This document shows, piece by piece, positions 27,506 to 38,871 of a DNA stretch of 64,000 bases (positions within the stretch are counted from its first letter, which is position 1; each line of letters starts with the position of its first letter). The notes under the pieces were generated by a model. It did not search any database, was not told the origin of the DNA, and was given only the letters and a program-made list of their open reading frames with translations. The DNA is taken from assembly GCA_032622095.1 (NCBI GenBank), contig CP136061.1, positions 26,528,273-26,592,272 of the forward strand, in the 5' to 3' direction. Source of the stretch: Siphonodentalium dalli (Eukaryota; Mollusca; Scaphopoda; Gadilida; Siphonodentaliidae). The position numbers were made by a program, and so were the translations under genes.

Positions 27506-30219
27506 ATGGCAGGTTTGCATGTGATACACATCAACATCAATGGCCTCCGAGGTCATCGCGCGCTTCTACAGCAATACCTATATGAGCACAACCCGGAGTT
27601 CGTTCTTCTGAACGAAACCAAGCTTGATGGCCATAAACTTCGAATCCCCAAATACAGGATGCACCGACTCGATCGTACCAATCGAGGGGTAGGCGTCGCG
27701 ATTCTTGTGCGAAACGACGTCAAACATTCTGTATTAGATATACCTCAGAATATCTCGGCAGGGGCTGAAGTTGTGGCACTAAAAACCAGCTTCGGGGGCA
27801 GGGATTTGGCTGTGGTGGCATACTATTGCCCGCCACAGCTGCTTGTCAACAGTGATCTCATAGTCTATATGATGAAAAACCACGACCAATGCCTCATTGG
27901 GGGCGACCTCAATGCCAAGCACATGTTCTACGGCAGTAAGGAATCCGACGCTCATGGTGACCATCTGTTTGATGTAGTTGAGAAGGCGGAAGCTCACGTC
28001 TTGAATGATGAAGGGGGGAAACTCACTTTCATAACGGACGTGGGTCAGTTATTGACTATATTTTAGCCAGTGAATCTCTCATACGAAAGGCTGTTAGCAC
28101 ATTCGTTGGAGAAACAGTTGGTAGCGACCACCTACCGGTACATGCAATATTTGATCAAAGACTCAGCCACATTGACAAATATCCAAGCAAACTTACTCGC
28201 AACTTGGAGAAAGCTGACTGGTCAGCATTCGGGGAAGATATCCGTATCCATCTGAACACTGAACTTTCACTATCTTGCATATCAGACATCGATGTTGCTA
28301 GTGAACATCTGATGCAGTCTATCCAGTCGGCCCTGGATAGGGCATGCCCAAAAAGCTGGCTAAATATGGAGCACCGAGGGTGACTGAGGAAACTCTCGAC
28401 CTCGTCAAGCAGAAACGCCATGTGTTTCGGATGTGGCAAAAGCACAGAACACCGACCCTGTTGACGTGGTGCAACACTCTAAACCGAAAGGTGAAGGAAC
28501 GGGTCAAGGCGGACCGCAAACAAGCGTGGGAAAACGTCACCTCTGAACTCAACGCAAACGATCGGAACAACGCACGTGAGTTTTGGTCAAAACTCAAAAC
28601 CCTGACTGGCCCATCAAAAAATCCCAGCAATGGGAACGTTGAGAATCCGGTGTATCGTATTGACGGTACGTTAACTTCCCCCACAAAGGAAAAAGCGGAC
28701 GCTTTTTCAGACGCACTCAGTCGAGCCCACCAAGTTCAAATTGGCCCACAATTGACGACGACTGGAAACAGGAAGTTGACAACCTAGTCAGTCTGAATGA
28801 GGACTTATTCAAACCTCAGGAAAACGTTAGTGACGAGATGGGGGACGACCACGATCTCACTAGAGAGATCACTTCGGAAGAAACCATCGGGATTCTCTCC
28901 AAGTGGAAATCTAGATCGGCCGCTGGCCACGATGGAATTCCATACAGGTTACTCAAAGAAGCCCCAGCTGAACTCTTTTCTTATATTACCAAGCTGTACA
29001 ACACCTGCCTGAAGATTGGTTACTTTCCAGTTGCATGGAAAGAGGCAATCGGCATCATGATACCCAAAAATGGCAAAGATCTTAAATACCCTGGCAACTA
29101 CAGACCAATCAGTCTTCTTAGCTGCATCGGCAAGCTATTCGAAGCAATCATTGCATCACGATTCCGAAACCATCTGGAGAAGAATTTATTCTTCAACAAA
29201 TGGCAGAGGGCATATAGAAACAGATGCGAAGGGGTAGAACACATCTACCGCCTTGTGGAGGACATACGCAGTGGCTTCCAAAAAACCTGGGTAACTGGTA
29301 CAGTGCTACTTGACGTTGAAAAAGCGTTCGACAGCGTCTGGCACAATGGCCTCCGGTACAAGTTACACAAGTATGGCCTCCCGGTCAAACTTGTAAGGCT
29401 CCTCTCCTCTTTCCTCACCGACCGCTCAATAAAGGTGAGGGTGGACAGAGAATCGTCGGACTCTGTTCCACTGAACGCTGGTACACCACAGGTGCAGGTT
29501 TTAAGCCCATTGCTCTACATTTTCCATGCCAATGACATTGAAATAGACCCGATGCACCAAGTTCAACTGTCGCAGTTCACTGATGACTTGGGTCTCTGGA
29601 TCACCAATGGCAGTACAAAGTATGTGGAGCTCAGACTGAGCGGGCCCTCGGTTACCTGGAAAGGTGGTGCTCGAAATGGCGCATTAAGCTCAATGCGAAC
29701 AAAACACAATTCGCCCTTTTTACGAAACGAAAACGCAAGTCGGTGGTTACACTCAATGTCAGTGGCATTGACTTGGTTGCCGCAAAAGAGGTGACCTTCC
29801 TAGGCGTCACATTGGACACCAGACTCGCCATGATAACCCATGTTAAGCAGACAGCCAAGAGGGCCATGCAACGAGTTAATCTCCTCAGACGGCTGAGGGG
29901 AACTTCCTGGGGAGCTAGCATGGCCACGCTGCTTAGAGTCTTCAAAACGTTTGTAAGACCAATCATGGAATACGCATAGGTGGTTACCAACCTGGCACCA
30001 AATCACGCGATCCAAATGCTTCAGTTGGTACAAAACAAAGCCCTGAGAATGGCACTGCAAGCACCGTATCACACCCGGATTGTAGATATGCATACCATCG
30101 CTGACGTGGAACCCATCAGAGAGCGCCTGCGCGATCTGGTGGAAAGTACACTGGCGAGAATGGACGGCAGTGACATCATGAAGGAGTGTTTACAACGCAA
30201 ACAGCTTCTCTGTGGCTGA
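27506..30219 (+). mobile_element. LINE C: endonuclease plus reverse transcriptase, lightly damaged
   Basis: A non-LTR retrotransposon ORF2. The APE-type endonuclease starts at the ATG at 27506: HININGLRGH, LLNETKLDGH, GGDLNAKH. After a frameshift near 28045 it continues as SVIDYIL and GSDHLPVH, the catalytic His region. The linker (28344-28760) and RT core (28838-29620) follow, with SAAGHDGIPYRLL, NYRPISLLSCIGKLFEAI, LDVEKAFDSVWH (region A), TPQVQVLSPLL (region B, PQG changed) and FTDDLGLW (region C, usual FADD). The thumb is at 29660-30219, with VTFLGVTLD and an in-frame TAG after MEYA at 29977. There are about four frameshifts and one stop. No RNase H. Layout fits the Jockey/I group of LINEs. 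Younger looking than the other LINEs here. Confidence 0.9.
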
Positions 30220-30516
30220 AAAGACCCGCAGTTCAATATGCTTATTGGACCGTCCCGGGTTTTAGGATACGCAGTCAAGCAGGCTATGCTAGACCGTCCC
30301 GTATCCCGCATCAGAAAAGACCCGCAGTCCAATAAGGTGTATTGGACCGTCCCGGGTGGCAACAGAAGAGAACACGCAGTCCAGTGGAATCACTGGACCG
30401 TCCTGTACTCTCTTAGCAGCCCACAATCCAATGCCTCCATTGGAAGGTCCCGGGCGTGGACATCCAACTGAAAATGCGCAATCCAGCACCATCGCTGGAT
30501 CGTCCCGCATTTTACA
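30220..30516 (+). other. Six tandem two-stem hairpins in the LINE C 3' region
   Basis: Beginning right after the LINE C stop codon, six modules follow one design: outer stem, short 5' loop CAG or CAA, inner stem, 3' loop near CCGTCC, outer stem. Inner stems: TTCAATA/TATTGGA (30232/30243), TCAAGCA/TGCTAGA (30275/30287), TCCAATA/TATTGGA (30328/30340), TCCAGTG/CACTGGA (30380/30391), TCCAATG/CATTGGA (30427/30438) and TCCAGC/GCTGGA (30482/30494). Outer stems: ACCCG/CGGGT, GGATAC/GTATCC, ACCCG/CGGGT, AAGAG..ACA/TGT..CTCTT, GCCC/GGGC and AAAATGCG/CGCATTTT. Stem bases differ between modules but keep pairing, while loop bases are conserved. This is the pattern of a structured RNA element, perhaps a 3' recognition signal; function is inferred. 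Confidence 0.85.
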
Positions 30517-30523
30517 AGATGCC

Positions 30524-30830
30524 GAGACAAGGCAAAGACAAAGATCAAGGCAAAGATCAAGGCATAGATCAAGGCAAAAGTACAAGGCAAAGACCAAGTG
30601 AAGATTCAAGACAAGATTCAAGACACCTACGACGCTGACCAATCCCGACCTCAAGACTTCTCCATCCGATCCGCGGCCTGACTATCGAAGATAAAAGACC
30701 AAAGAAGATTCAAGACAGGGCGTAAGGGCGATATTCGGATGAGCCCACCACCGTCCTCGTACCGCCATTCGGGTGGGCACGCAAATCCTGTTCCTGCTGC
30801 ATTATGTCAGGACAGTGAAGTCAATCTTGA
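30524..30830 (+). other. LINE C 3' tail region with short repeats and a hairpin
   Basis: A purine-rich stretch with repeated caaggcaaagat and agattcaagaca (30530-30720) is followed by a hairpin pairing GCCCACC (near 30744) with GGGTGGGC (near 30772). The 3' end of the element is not clear; no poly(A) tail or target duplication could be assigned. Confidence 0.5.
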
Positions 30831-31570
30831 CTTTAGAGTTACTGCTGTCATTTTATATAGATGTCTGTGACATATCAGTTGTTAAGGTGTAATTCAACTA
30901 AAGTTGACATATTTTGAAATTAGAAAATACATAGAGAGGAGATTTGCCATGCTGCAATTGGAATTATTATTTGGTAAATTGATTATATTAGCAAGCCAAT
31001 ATAATTGTGCAGGAAACACATAATTCCATAAATGCTAAAATTGTCTGGTTAGTATGTCAACCAGCATAGCATTATTCCATTACAGTTTTGTTGTTATACT
31101 GGGGCAACTACTACGACGCTAAATAATAACCTGTTACTATACCAGACTTGGATACGTTATGTGTTGTTTTGGAGTAAGATATTTAGTCATCTGAGTTTCT
31201 AGATATGCAAATAATATACCGATAGTTTACTCGATACATCCACGACAGTTACTAAATGTAGCCATGGATAGTCAAACAATGTTCGAGACAGTTTATCGTT
31301 CTCTTTCCATGCACACAGTGATCTAGGCTTAAAGGTCTTAGTTACATCAGGACAGGTATATCTATCTCGCTTTTACAATTATTGAAGAACTTTGTGTTTA
31401 CACGACTGGTGAATTTTCTAGTTGGCAATGTTGTTTGATAATTCCATTAAGGAACAACAAGTTTTTGTTCGGTTATGCATTTTCTAAAAATGTCCATTCC
31501 AGGTTCTTCCATTCAGTTATTCGCCGTCCCGCGTGCATGCATGCATATACAACCTGGCATAGCTTAAAAG
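30831..31570. other. Unassigned AT-rich sequence
   Basis: No gene, repeat array or RNA gene recognised. The plus ORF at 31435-31644 runs into the foldback element and lacks motifs. Confidence 0.4.
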
Positions 31571-31952
31571 GCACGGATGGCCTTCGCGGTGAGTATGCTG
31601 TTATTAATATAGTCGCACCCGTTAACACTGCCAAAAACTATTAAACTATTGACAAATGCTGTTCTTATACCATTCATAGCTATCGCGTAAATGGTATATT
31701 ACCGTCATGTTCGTACGCTGTGTTATGTAAACAAACGCCATATTATGTAACAGTTTTTGGCTTTTATTTACATAACAACGTGTACGAACTTGACAATATC
31801 ATACCAAGTAATACTAGTTAATACTATTTACGCGACATTTATTCTTCGTATAAGAACAATGTCTCTATATATTTTGATATTTGTTCTGTTGATGGCGGTT
31901 TTAACAGATGTGACTATTTAACAGCAATACCCACCGCGAAGGTCATCCGTGC
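31571..31952. mobile_element. Foldback element, about 380 bp, nearly full-length palindrome
   Basis: The left end gcacggatggccttcgcggt and the right end accgcgaaggtcatccgtgc are inverted copies. Pairing continues inward through aatagtcgcaccc, tgttcttata, tcgcgtaaat and gttcgtacg/cgtacgaac to a centre near 31755. It has no ORF. TTAA lies a few bases outside each end (31564-31567, 31955-31958), which would fit a TTAA target duplication, though such a site is AT-rich and easily met by chance. It sits 140 bp downstream of the GDS-exon donor, inside the intron of gene A. Confidence 0.8.
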
Positions 31953-31954
31953 AT

Positions 31955-32130
31955 TTAATGTCATCTTAACGTCATCCACCGTCAATACCAGGATACTGAC
32001 CTGCGGTTGTCTTAATGACTTCCATCTTCTATACAAAAAAACTGACTTTCAGTTATCTTAACCTCATCCATCACCACTACTATGGTACTGACCTGCATTT
32101 ATCTTAACCTCGTCCATCATCACTATCAGC
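31955..32130 (-). repeat. 46-bp tandem repeat that duplicates an exon end and its 5' splice site
   Basis: Four copies with exact 46-bp spacing: on the plus strand cttaac (or cttaat) falls at 32103, 32057, 32011 and 31965. On the minus strand each unit reads gatggaygaggttaagat and then a donor. The three leading copies keep gtcagt (plus-strand actgac at 32087, 32041 and 31995); the fourth has lost it beside the foldback element. The first copy is the real exon end. Confidence 0.85.
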
Positions 32131-32479
32131 AACGAGAAGTAAATCTGCCGCACGATGGAATCCCCTATAAAAATCAACGTCTTCCCTGCGAACTTCCGAC
32201 ATATATCATCCCGGGTGAACGTGATTGGCTGACATCGAGGGTCACGTGACTTCCATCTAGCCAGCTCACCATATAGCTCATTGGGTAGTTTCATGGGACA
32301 CATATGGTTCCATTTAATCATCATCTGCCCGATTAACGGACTGTGGTGTCGAGGAACCCATGTGCCAGTGACGACGTTGTTGTCGAATTGAGGACATCCT
32401 TGATACACTGCACATTTTTCGTTAATTGATTCGTGGTTCTCTTCTGTTCTCGTGTTGATTGTGTAGTCTATGATAGATC
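32093..32479 (-). CDS. PC-esterase-like gene A, GDS-motif exon
   Basis: A 387-bp phase 1-1 exon on the minus strand. The acceptor is ctacactttcag|GA and the donor GCAG|gtcagt. The 129-residue stretch has a Cys-x3-Cys segment (EKCAVYQGCPQFD), TGTWVPRHH, WKSRDPRCQPITF and the nucleophile block GKTLIFIGDSIVRQIYFSLL. The last is the GDS motif of PC-esterase/SGNH-like acyl-esterase domains (Pmr5/Cas1p type), in which Ser attacks acyl groups on glycans. The partner Asp-His block is expected in the next exon, as in 47515-48059. These proteins usually enter the secretory pathway, and the paired Cys fit that. Upstream exons were not found. The frame is open, with no damage. Confidence 0.75.
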
Positions 32480-32574
32480 CTGAAAGTGTAGTGATTTTTG
32501 GATATGGTTAAAGCGATGTAAAACACTGCACTGGTGTGACCCCGGATTGTAATACAGAATAAAGTGATCTGAAA

Positions 32575-32790
32575 CACACCGCTTGGGTGATCGGATTGGA
32601 ACACGATGTGAAGCACTCCACTAGGACGATCATGATGTGAAGCACTCCGCTGGGGTGATTTGATTGGAATGTGATGTGAAGCACTCCGCTGTTGTGAACA
32701 TGATGTGAAGCACTCCGCTAGGGCGATCATGATGTAAAGAACTCCGCTAGGGGTAATCGTGATGTGAAACACTCTGAAACACGCCTTAAC
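32575..32790. repeat. Short degenerate tandem repeat upstream of the GDS exon
   Basis: Six to seven diverged copies of gatgtgaagcactccgct with spacers of about 12-30 bp (gggcgatcat and variants). It lies in the intron before the GDS exon. The ORF across it is repeat-driven. Confidence 0.8.
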
Positions 32791-32857
32791 ATCAACATAG
32801 ATAGTGTGCGGTCAGACACAAACATCCCACTTGCACTGAATGATCTATCGTACTTTA

Positions 32858-33560
32858 TTAACATGCTGTATGCATTGTTGTAGCAGACCGATAATTATTC
32901 ATATTAATTTTTGTATAATTAGTCCAAAGATGAGCACAGTATAGTGGAGACACAAATCTTTGAAATAGGTACATTTTTATTGGTGGTGAACATCTAACGG
33001 ATTTGCGTATTATACTGTTGGCACGAACACAAATAGCCCTGCATTTTCGTTGTATATCGTCATTATCCGACAACTCATTTATTAAAATATGTCCGCGATA
33101 TTTACAAAAGGGGACGAACTTGATCTCACCACCGTTCAAAGCTATCCTCGCTAAGTTCTTTTGCATCAAAAATATCTGGGTATAAAAGCCATTACAGCAC
33201 TTTTTGCAGTGATTAAATGAGGTTAAGGTTGGCTGCTGGAGCCTCAAAACATTTAAGAGACGACGCATTCCCACGAGGCAAGGAGAAATTAAACACATGC
33301 CGCCTGCGTAACTCATATGATTAAGTAAATGGTCACCGACAACACACCATGTGTCTGTCTTTATCAGTTCTCGTGAGATCCCGTCGACGTAAACGTTAAA
33401 CAGCTGAGGACTGAGAATTTTCCCTGCCTAACTCCACTGCAAGTGCGAAAGAAAGAGGACTCTGGCGTCCCCCAACGTACATTGAAGGTTTGGTTCTTGA
33501 ACAATCATCAAGAAATGTTTATAAAGAGAGGCGAAAGCCTTTGAGGCGTCCAGAAAACAC
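32858..33560 (-). pseudogene. LINE relic D (reverse transcriptase C-terminal part)
   Basis: On the minus strand, from 33560 downward: FLDASKAFASLYKHF (region A), then in another frame GVRQGKILSPQLFNVYVDGI (region B). SYAGGMCLISP follows in region C; the catalytic YADD is changed to YAGG, which would abolish activity. Then come KYRGHILINELSDNDDIQRK and SPPIKMYLFQRFVSPLYCAHLW, the thumb. Frameshifts separate the parts and both ends are missing. This is a different LINE family from the other three. Confidence 0.85.
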
Positions 33561-33573
33561 ACGAACACCCTAG

Positions 33574-33638
33574 TGTTCTTACTGGTGTAACACGTATAGT
33601 CTCATTGGGAGAGAATATACATCCATCGGTAGAGTGTT
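33574..33638. repeat. 62-bp host block, duplicated across the 1,353-bp array
   Basis: The block ggtgtaacacgtatagtctc and the following 35 bases (33584-33638) recur at 38164-38218, just beyond the array, with two changes. The word agtgttcttactgg occurs before it and again right at the array's left end. The simplest reading is an older 62-bp tandem duplication whose second copy was interrupted by the element. Confidence 0.75.
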
Positions 33639-33644
33639 CTTACT

Positions 33645-36600
33645 GGTTACACTGGTGTAAATATTTCCCATAGGCTTCAATGTTAACGTTTGTTGATCTG
33701 CATCAGAGGTCAAATGGAAACTGTTCAAACTGCCTTCGGATTATGTGAGCTTGACATCTGTGGAAACTTTCCCAATAAAAAAATCAACACCGTCTAGCAG
33801 GGAATCCACTTCAAATTTTCGTTTTTTCATGACTAGGGTCAGTTCCGCACTAAAAAAATATTGTCATTTTTTCAATCACACTTAAAATTTCTAAACAGCC
33901 ACAACAGACTTCACCTTTAATGAATGGGCCTCTTGGCAAATGAAGTTTGTGGGAGAATGATTCCTTAAATTTTTGTCAACAGTTTACATTTAATTCATGC
34001 AACCAATCACAGCCCAGAGTGTTTTAACTGTGAAACTCTATACTCCTCCCGCAACCGCAGGGGGAGCTGCCTATAGTATTTACACCAGTGTAACCTAAAG
34101 CGATAGCCCGCTTTTTCGCGGAATAATTGTAACTCCCTACATTTCTTCAGAATTGCCCATCAATGGAAAAAATGTGTTGAAAAACAATATCACCCCTATG
34201 GTTCTTTATTTATAACACACAATTTAACCCCACCCCCTTTAACAAATTATTCATCAAAAAGGCACAATTTTCCACCACCAGTCATGTTCAGGCCCCATTT
34301 TCACTCAGTTTTAGGGGTCTGGTGTTGCAAACTTGGATCAGCTATGGAAGACTGTACAATATTCTTTCCATGAGAGAACTTCTGGTGATGTGAGGTCATT
34401 GAGTCCAGATCTGATCAGCTGAGCATCAAGCGCATGACTTTATCAGCACATTGAAGAATAAAATATGACATTTTCAGGTCTGCAAGGGTGATCCAAGATA
34501 ACTGGATGTGGGTGTATATTGAATTAGTTGAATAAAGATATGCTCTCTTTGAATTGCTGAAGCATTTTCTTAAATGTGTCCAAGTTTTAGTGCTATTAAC
34601 CTTCAAATGACCATACCCACCAGTGGAAATGACACACTTTTATGATATATATCTGTATATCACCGGCTATAAAATCCAAAATACTTGTTAGATTAGGTTC
34701 TTATAACAATTGATATATGTGTCGTTGACATGCTCATGTTATGGGTCATTTGCATTATCATGTGACTATTACCACCTTGAATTTTTTTGAAAATACCTTG
34801 AAAAATTGGCATTTTTTATGAAAAATCTTACTATTTTTTTGGCTGATGTAAGTGAAAGAAGACATCAGCAGCAAGAATAGCCACACCAAGCATGAGATAT
34901 TCATTGGTCTGAAAGACCAGGCTCTGTAAAATGCATTAAAATGCTTTAAAGTGACTCCCAGGAATCAAAAATGATAAAAAGCTATTTTTTCCCTTTAGGT
35001 TACACTGGTGTAAATATTTCCCATAGGCTTCAATGTTAACGTTTGTTGATCTGCATCAGAGGTCAAATGGAAACTGTTCAAACTGCCTTCGGATTATGTG
35101 AGCTTGACATCTGTGGAAACTTTCCCAATAAAAAAATCAACACCGTCTAGCAGGGAATCCACTTCAAATTTTCGTTTTTTCATGACTAGGGTCAGTTCCG
35201 CACTAAAAAAATATTGTCATTTTTTCAATCACACTTAAAATTTCTAAACAGCCACAACAGACTTCACCTTTAATGAATGGGCCTCTTGGCAAATGAAGTT
35301 TGTGGGAGAATGATTCCTTGAATTTTTGTCAACAGTTTACATTTAATTCATGCAACCAATCACAGCCCAGAGTGTTTTAACTGTGAAACTCTATACTCCT
35401 CCCGCAACCGCAGGGGGAGCTGCCTATAGTATTTACACCAGTGTAACCTAAAGCGATAGCCCGCTTTTTCGCGGAATAATTGTAACTCCCTACATTTCTT
35501 CAGAATTGCCCATCAATGGAAAAAATGTGTTCAAAAACAATATCACCCCTATGGTTCTTTATTTATAACACACAATTTAACCCCACCCCCTTTAACAAAT
35601 TATTCATCAAAAAGGCACAATTTTCCACCACCAGTCATGTTCAGGCCCCATTTTCACTCAGTTTTAGGGGTCTGGTGTTGCAAACTTGGATCAGCTATGG
35701 AAGACTGTACAATATTCTTTCCATGAGAGAACTTCTGGTGATGTGAGGTCATTGAGTCCAGATCTGATCAGCTGAGCATCAAGCGCATGACTTTATCAGC
35801 ACATTGAAGAATAAAATATGACATTTTCAGGTCTGCAAGGGTGATCCAAGATAACTGGATGTGGGTGTATATTGAATTAGTTGAATAAAGATATGCTCTC
35901 TTTGAATTGCTGAAGCATTTTCTTAAATGTGTCCAAGTTTTAGTGCTATTAACCTTCAAATGACCATACCCACCAGTGGAAATGACACACTTTTATGATA
36001 TATATCTGTATATCACCGGCTATAAAATCCAAAATACTTGTTAGATTAGGTTCTTATAACAATTGATATATGTGTCGTTGACATGCTCATGTTATGGGTC
36101 ATTTGCATTATCATGTGACTATTACCACCTTGAATTTTTTTGAAAATACCTTGAAAAATTGGCATTTTTTATGAAAAATCTTACTATTTTTTTGGCTGAT
36201 GTAAGTGAAAGAAGACATCAGCAGCAAGAATAGCCACACCAAGCATGAGATATTCATTGGTCTGAAAGACCAGGCTCTGTAAAATGCATTAAAATGCTTT
36301 AAAGTGACTCCCAGGAATCAAAAATGATAAAAAGCTATTTTTTCCCTTTAGGTTACACTGGTGTAAATATTTCCCATAGGCTTCAATGTTAACGTTTGTT
36401 GATCTGCATCAGAGGTCAAATGGAAACTGTTCAAACTGCCTTCGGATTATGTGAGCTTGACATCTGTGGAAACTTTCCCAATAAAAAAATCAACACCGTC
36501 TAGCAGGGAATCCACTTCAAATTTTCGTTTTTTCATGACTAGGGTCAGTTCCGCACTAAAAAAATATTGTCATTTTTTCAATCACACTTAAAATTTCTAA

Positions 36601-38154
36601 ACAGCCACAACAGACTTCACCTTTAATGAATGGGCCTCTTGGCAAATGAAGTTTGTGGGAGAATGATTCCTTGAATTTTTGTCAACAGTTTACATTTAAT
36701 TCATGCAACCAATCACAGCCCAGAGTGTTTTAACTGTGAAACTCTATACTCCTCCCGCAACCGCAGGGGGAGCTGCCTATAGTATTTACACCAGTGTAAC
36801 CTAAAGCGATAGCCCGCTTTTTCGCGGAATAATTGTAACTCCCTACATTTCTTCAGAATTGCCCATCAATGGAAAAAATGTGTTCAAAAACAATATCACC
36901 CCTATGGTTCTTTATTTATAACACACAATTTAACCCCACCCCCTTTAACAAATTATTCATCAAAAAGGCACAATTTTCCACCACCAGTCATGTTCAGGCC
37001 CCATTTTCACTCAGTTTTAGGGGTCTGGTGTTGCAAACTTGGATCAGCTATGGAAGACTGTACAATATTCTTTCCATGAGAGAACTTCTGGTGATGTGAG
37101 GTCATTGAGTCCAGATCTGATCAGCTGAGCATCAAGCGCATGACTTTATCAGCACATTGAAGAATAAAATATGACATTTTCAGGTCTGCAAGGGTGATCC
37201 AAGATAACTGGATGTGGGTGTATATTGAATTAGTTGAATAAAGATATGCTCTCTTTGAATTGCTGAAGCATTTTCTTAAATGTGTCCAAGTTTTAGTGCT
37301 ATTAACCTTCAAATGACCATACCCACCAGTGGAAATGACACACTTTTATGATATATATCTGTATATCACTGGCTATAAAATCCAAAATACTTGTTAGATT
37401 AGGTTCTTATAACAATTGATATATGTGTCGTTGACATGCTCATGTTATGGGTCATTTGCATTATCATGTGACTATTACCACCTTGAATTTTTTTGAAAAT
37501 ACCTTGAAAAATTGGCATTTTTTATGAAAAATCTTACTATTTTTTTGGCTGATGTAAGTGAAAGAAGACATCAGCAGCAAGAATAGCCACACCAAGCATG
37601 AGATATTCATTGGACTGAAAGACCAGGCTCTGTAAAATGCATTAAAATGCTTTAAAGTGACTCCCAGGAATCAAAAATGATAAAAAGCTATTTTTTCCCT
37701 TTAGGTTACACTGGTGTAAATATTTCCCATAGGCTTCAATGTTAACGTTTGTTGATCTGCATCAGAGGTCAAATGGAAACTGTTCAAACTGCCTTCGGAT
37801 TATGTGAGCTTGACATCTGTGGAAACTTTCCCAATAAAAAAATCAACACCGTCTAGCAGGGAATCCACTTCAAATTTTCGTTTTTTCATGACTAGGGTCA
37901 GTTCCGCACTAAAAAAATATTGTCATTTTTTCAATCACACTTAAAATTTCTAAACAGCCACAACAGACTTCACCTTTAATGAATGGGCCTCTTGGCAAAT
38001 GAAGTTTGTGGGAGAATGATTCCTTGAATTTTTGTCAACAGTTTACATTTAATTCATGCAACCAATCACAGCCCAGAGTGTTTTAACTGTGAAACTCTAT
38101 ACTCCTCCCGCAACCGCAGGGGGAGCTGCCTATAGTATTTACACCAGTGTAACC
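33645..38154. repeat. 1,353-bp tandem array: inverted-repeat element alternating with a 902-bp spacer
   Basis: Four copies of a 451-bp element bounded by ggttacactggtgtaaata and its reverse complement lie at 33645-34095, 34998-35448, 36351-36801 and 37704-38154. Between them are three near-identical 902-bp spacers starting TAAAGCGATAGC and ending CCCTTTA. The period is exactly 1,353 bp and only a handful of substitutions separate copies. TACT flanks the whole array on both sides (33641-33644 and 38155-38158), as expected if one element inserted and the unit was amplified later. ORFs of 63 and 76 codons repeat with the array but have no motif; I do not regard them as genes. Confidence 0.93.
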
Positions 38155-38218
38155 TACTGGACAGGTGTAACACGTATAGTCTCATTGAGAGAGAATATAC
38201 ATCCATCGGGAGAGTGTT

Positions 38219-38866
38219 TGGCTTCGAAGCCAAACTGATTATCGGAGGTATTCAGTTTTCTAACAAGAAATAAGATTCAAGGTTGGAGAATATTTCAGGT
38301 GTTCTGTGGTCAATCCGTATGAACTACCTATAATCTTATATCTCCAATTTGTGTTTTTGTGGGTTTTCAAAATGTGACTACCTGGTTTTCATATATGTCT
38401 GGTTTATTTTCACCTCATGTTGTTTTTATCAGAAGAAACGATAAATTGCTTTGTTGCTTTAAATGGCAAAAATATTCGTGTAACTCATTGGAATGTATTT
38501 GGAGATAGAACACTTTTTAGAACACAGTTCAGTCTTTTTCGGGAGTGCTAAAGTGGTTTTGTGGTTTTAAAATCAGTTAAATGTTCAAAACGCTCACATC
38601 ATGTCATCATTTTCTGTGCTATTTTAACCAAATTAATTTTATAGAATTATGTTGTTCACACACAAGAGTAAGAAAACAATCTTTGCAGCCATGTACGTTG
38701 ACGACCATTAGTTCCCATTGCTTACCATTGTCTGCTCGAGATAGAATATTATAACCCTTTATTTTATCCGATCACGTGGTACAAACTAAATAAGTGGAGA
38801 TAACACTGGCATAACAACTAATTCAAGAGACATACATATTTCCATAGCCTCTCATTCATATGTGGG
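38219..38866. other. Unassigned sequence
   Basis: AT-rich, no gene or repeat array recognised. A short perfect hairpin (ttggcttcgaagccaa) sits near 38218-38235. Confidence 0.4.
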
Positions 38867-38871
38867 ATATA

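Noticed and set aside
29652..30654. Minus-strand ORFs opposite LINE C and its hairpin array
   Set aside because: Antisense shadows; the Leu-Cys repeats come from the caaggcaaagat tract.
34415..37312. Repeated 63- and 76-codon ORFs in the 1,353-bp array
   Set aside because: They lie in non-coding passenger sequence, show no domain, and repeat only because the unit repeats.
33584..38218. 55-bp direct repeats as a giant target duplication of the 1,353-bp array
   Set aside because: The word agtgttcttactgg shows an older 62-bp tandem duplication into which the element inserted; the likely target duplication is TACT.
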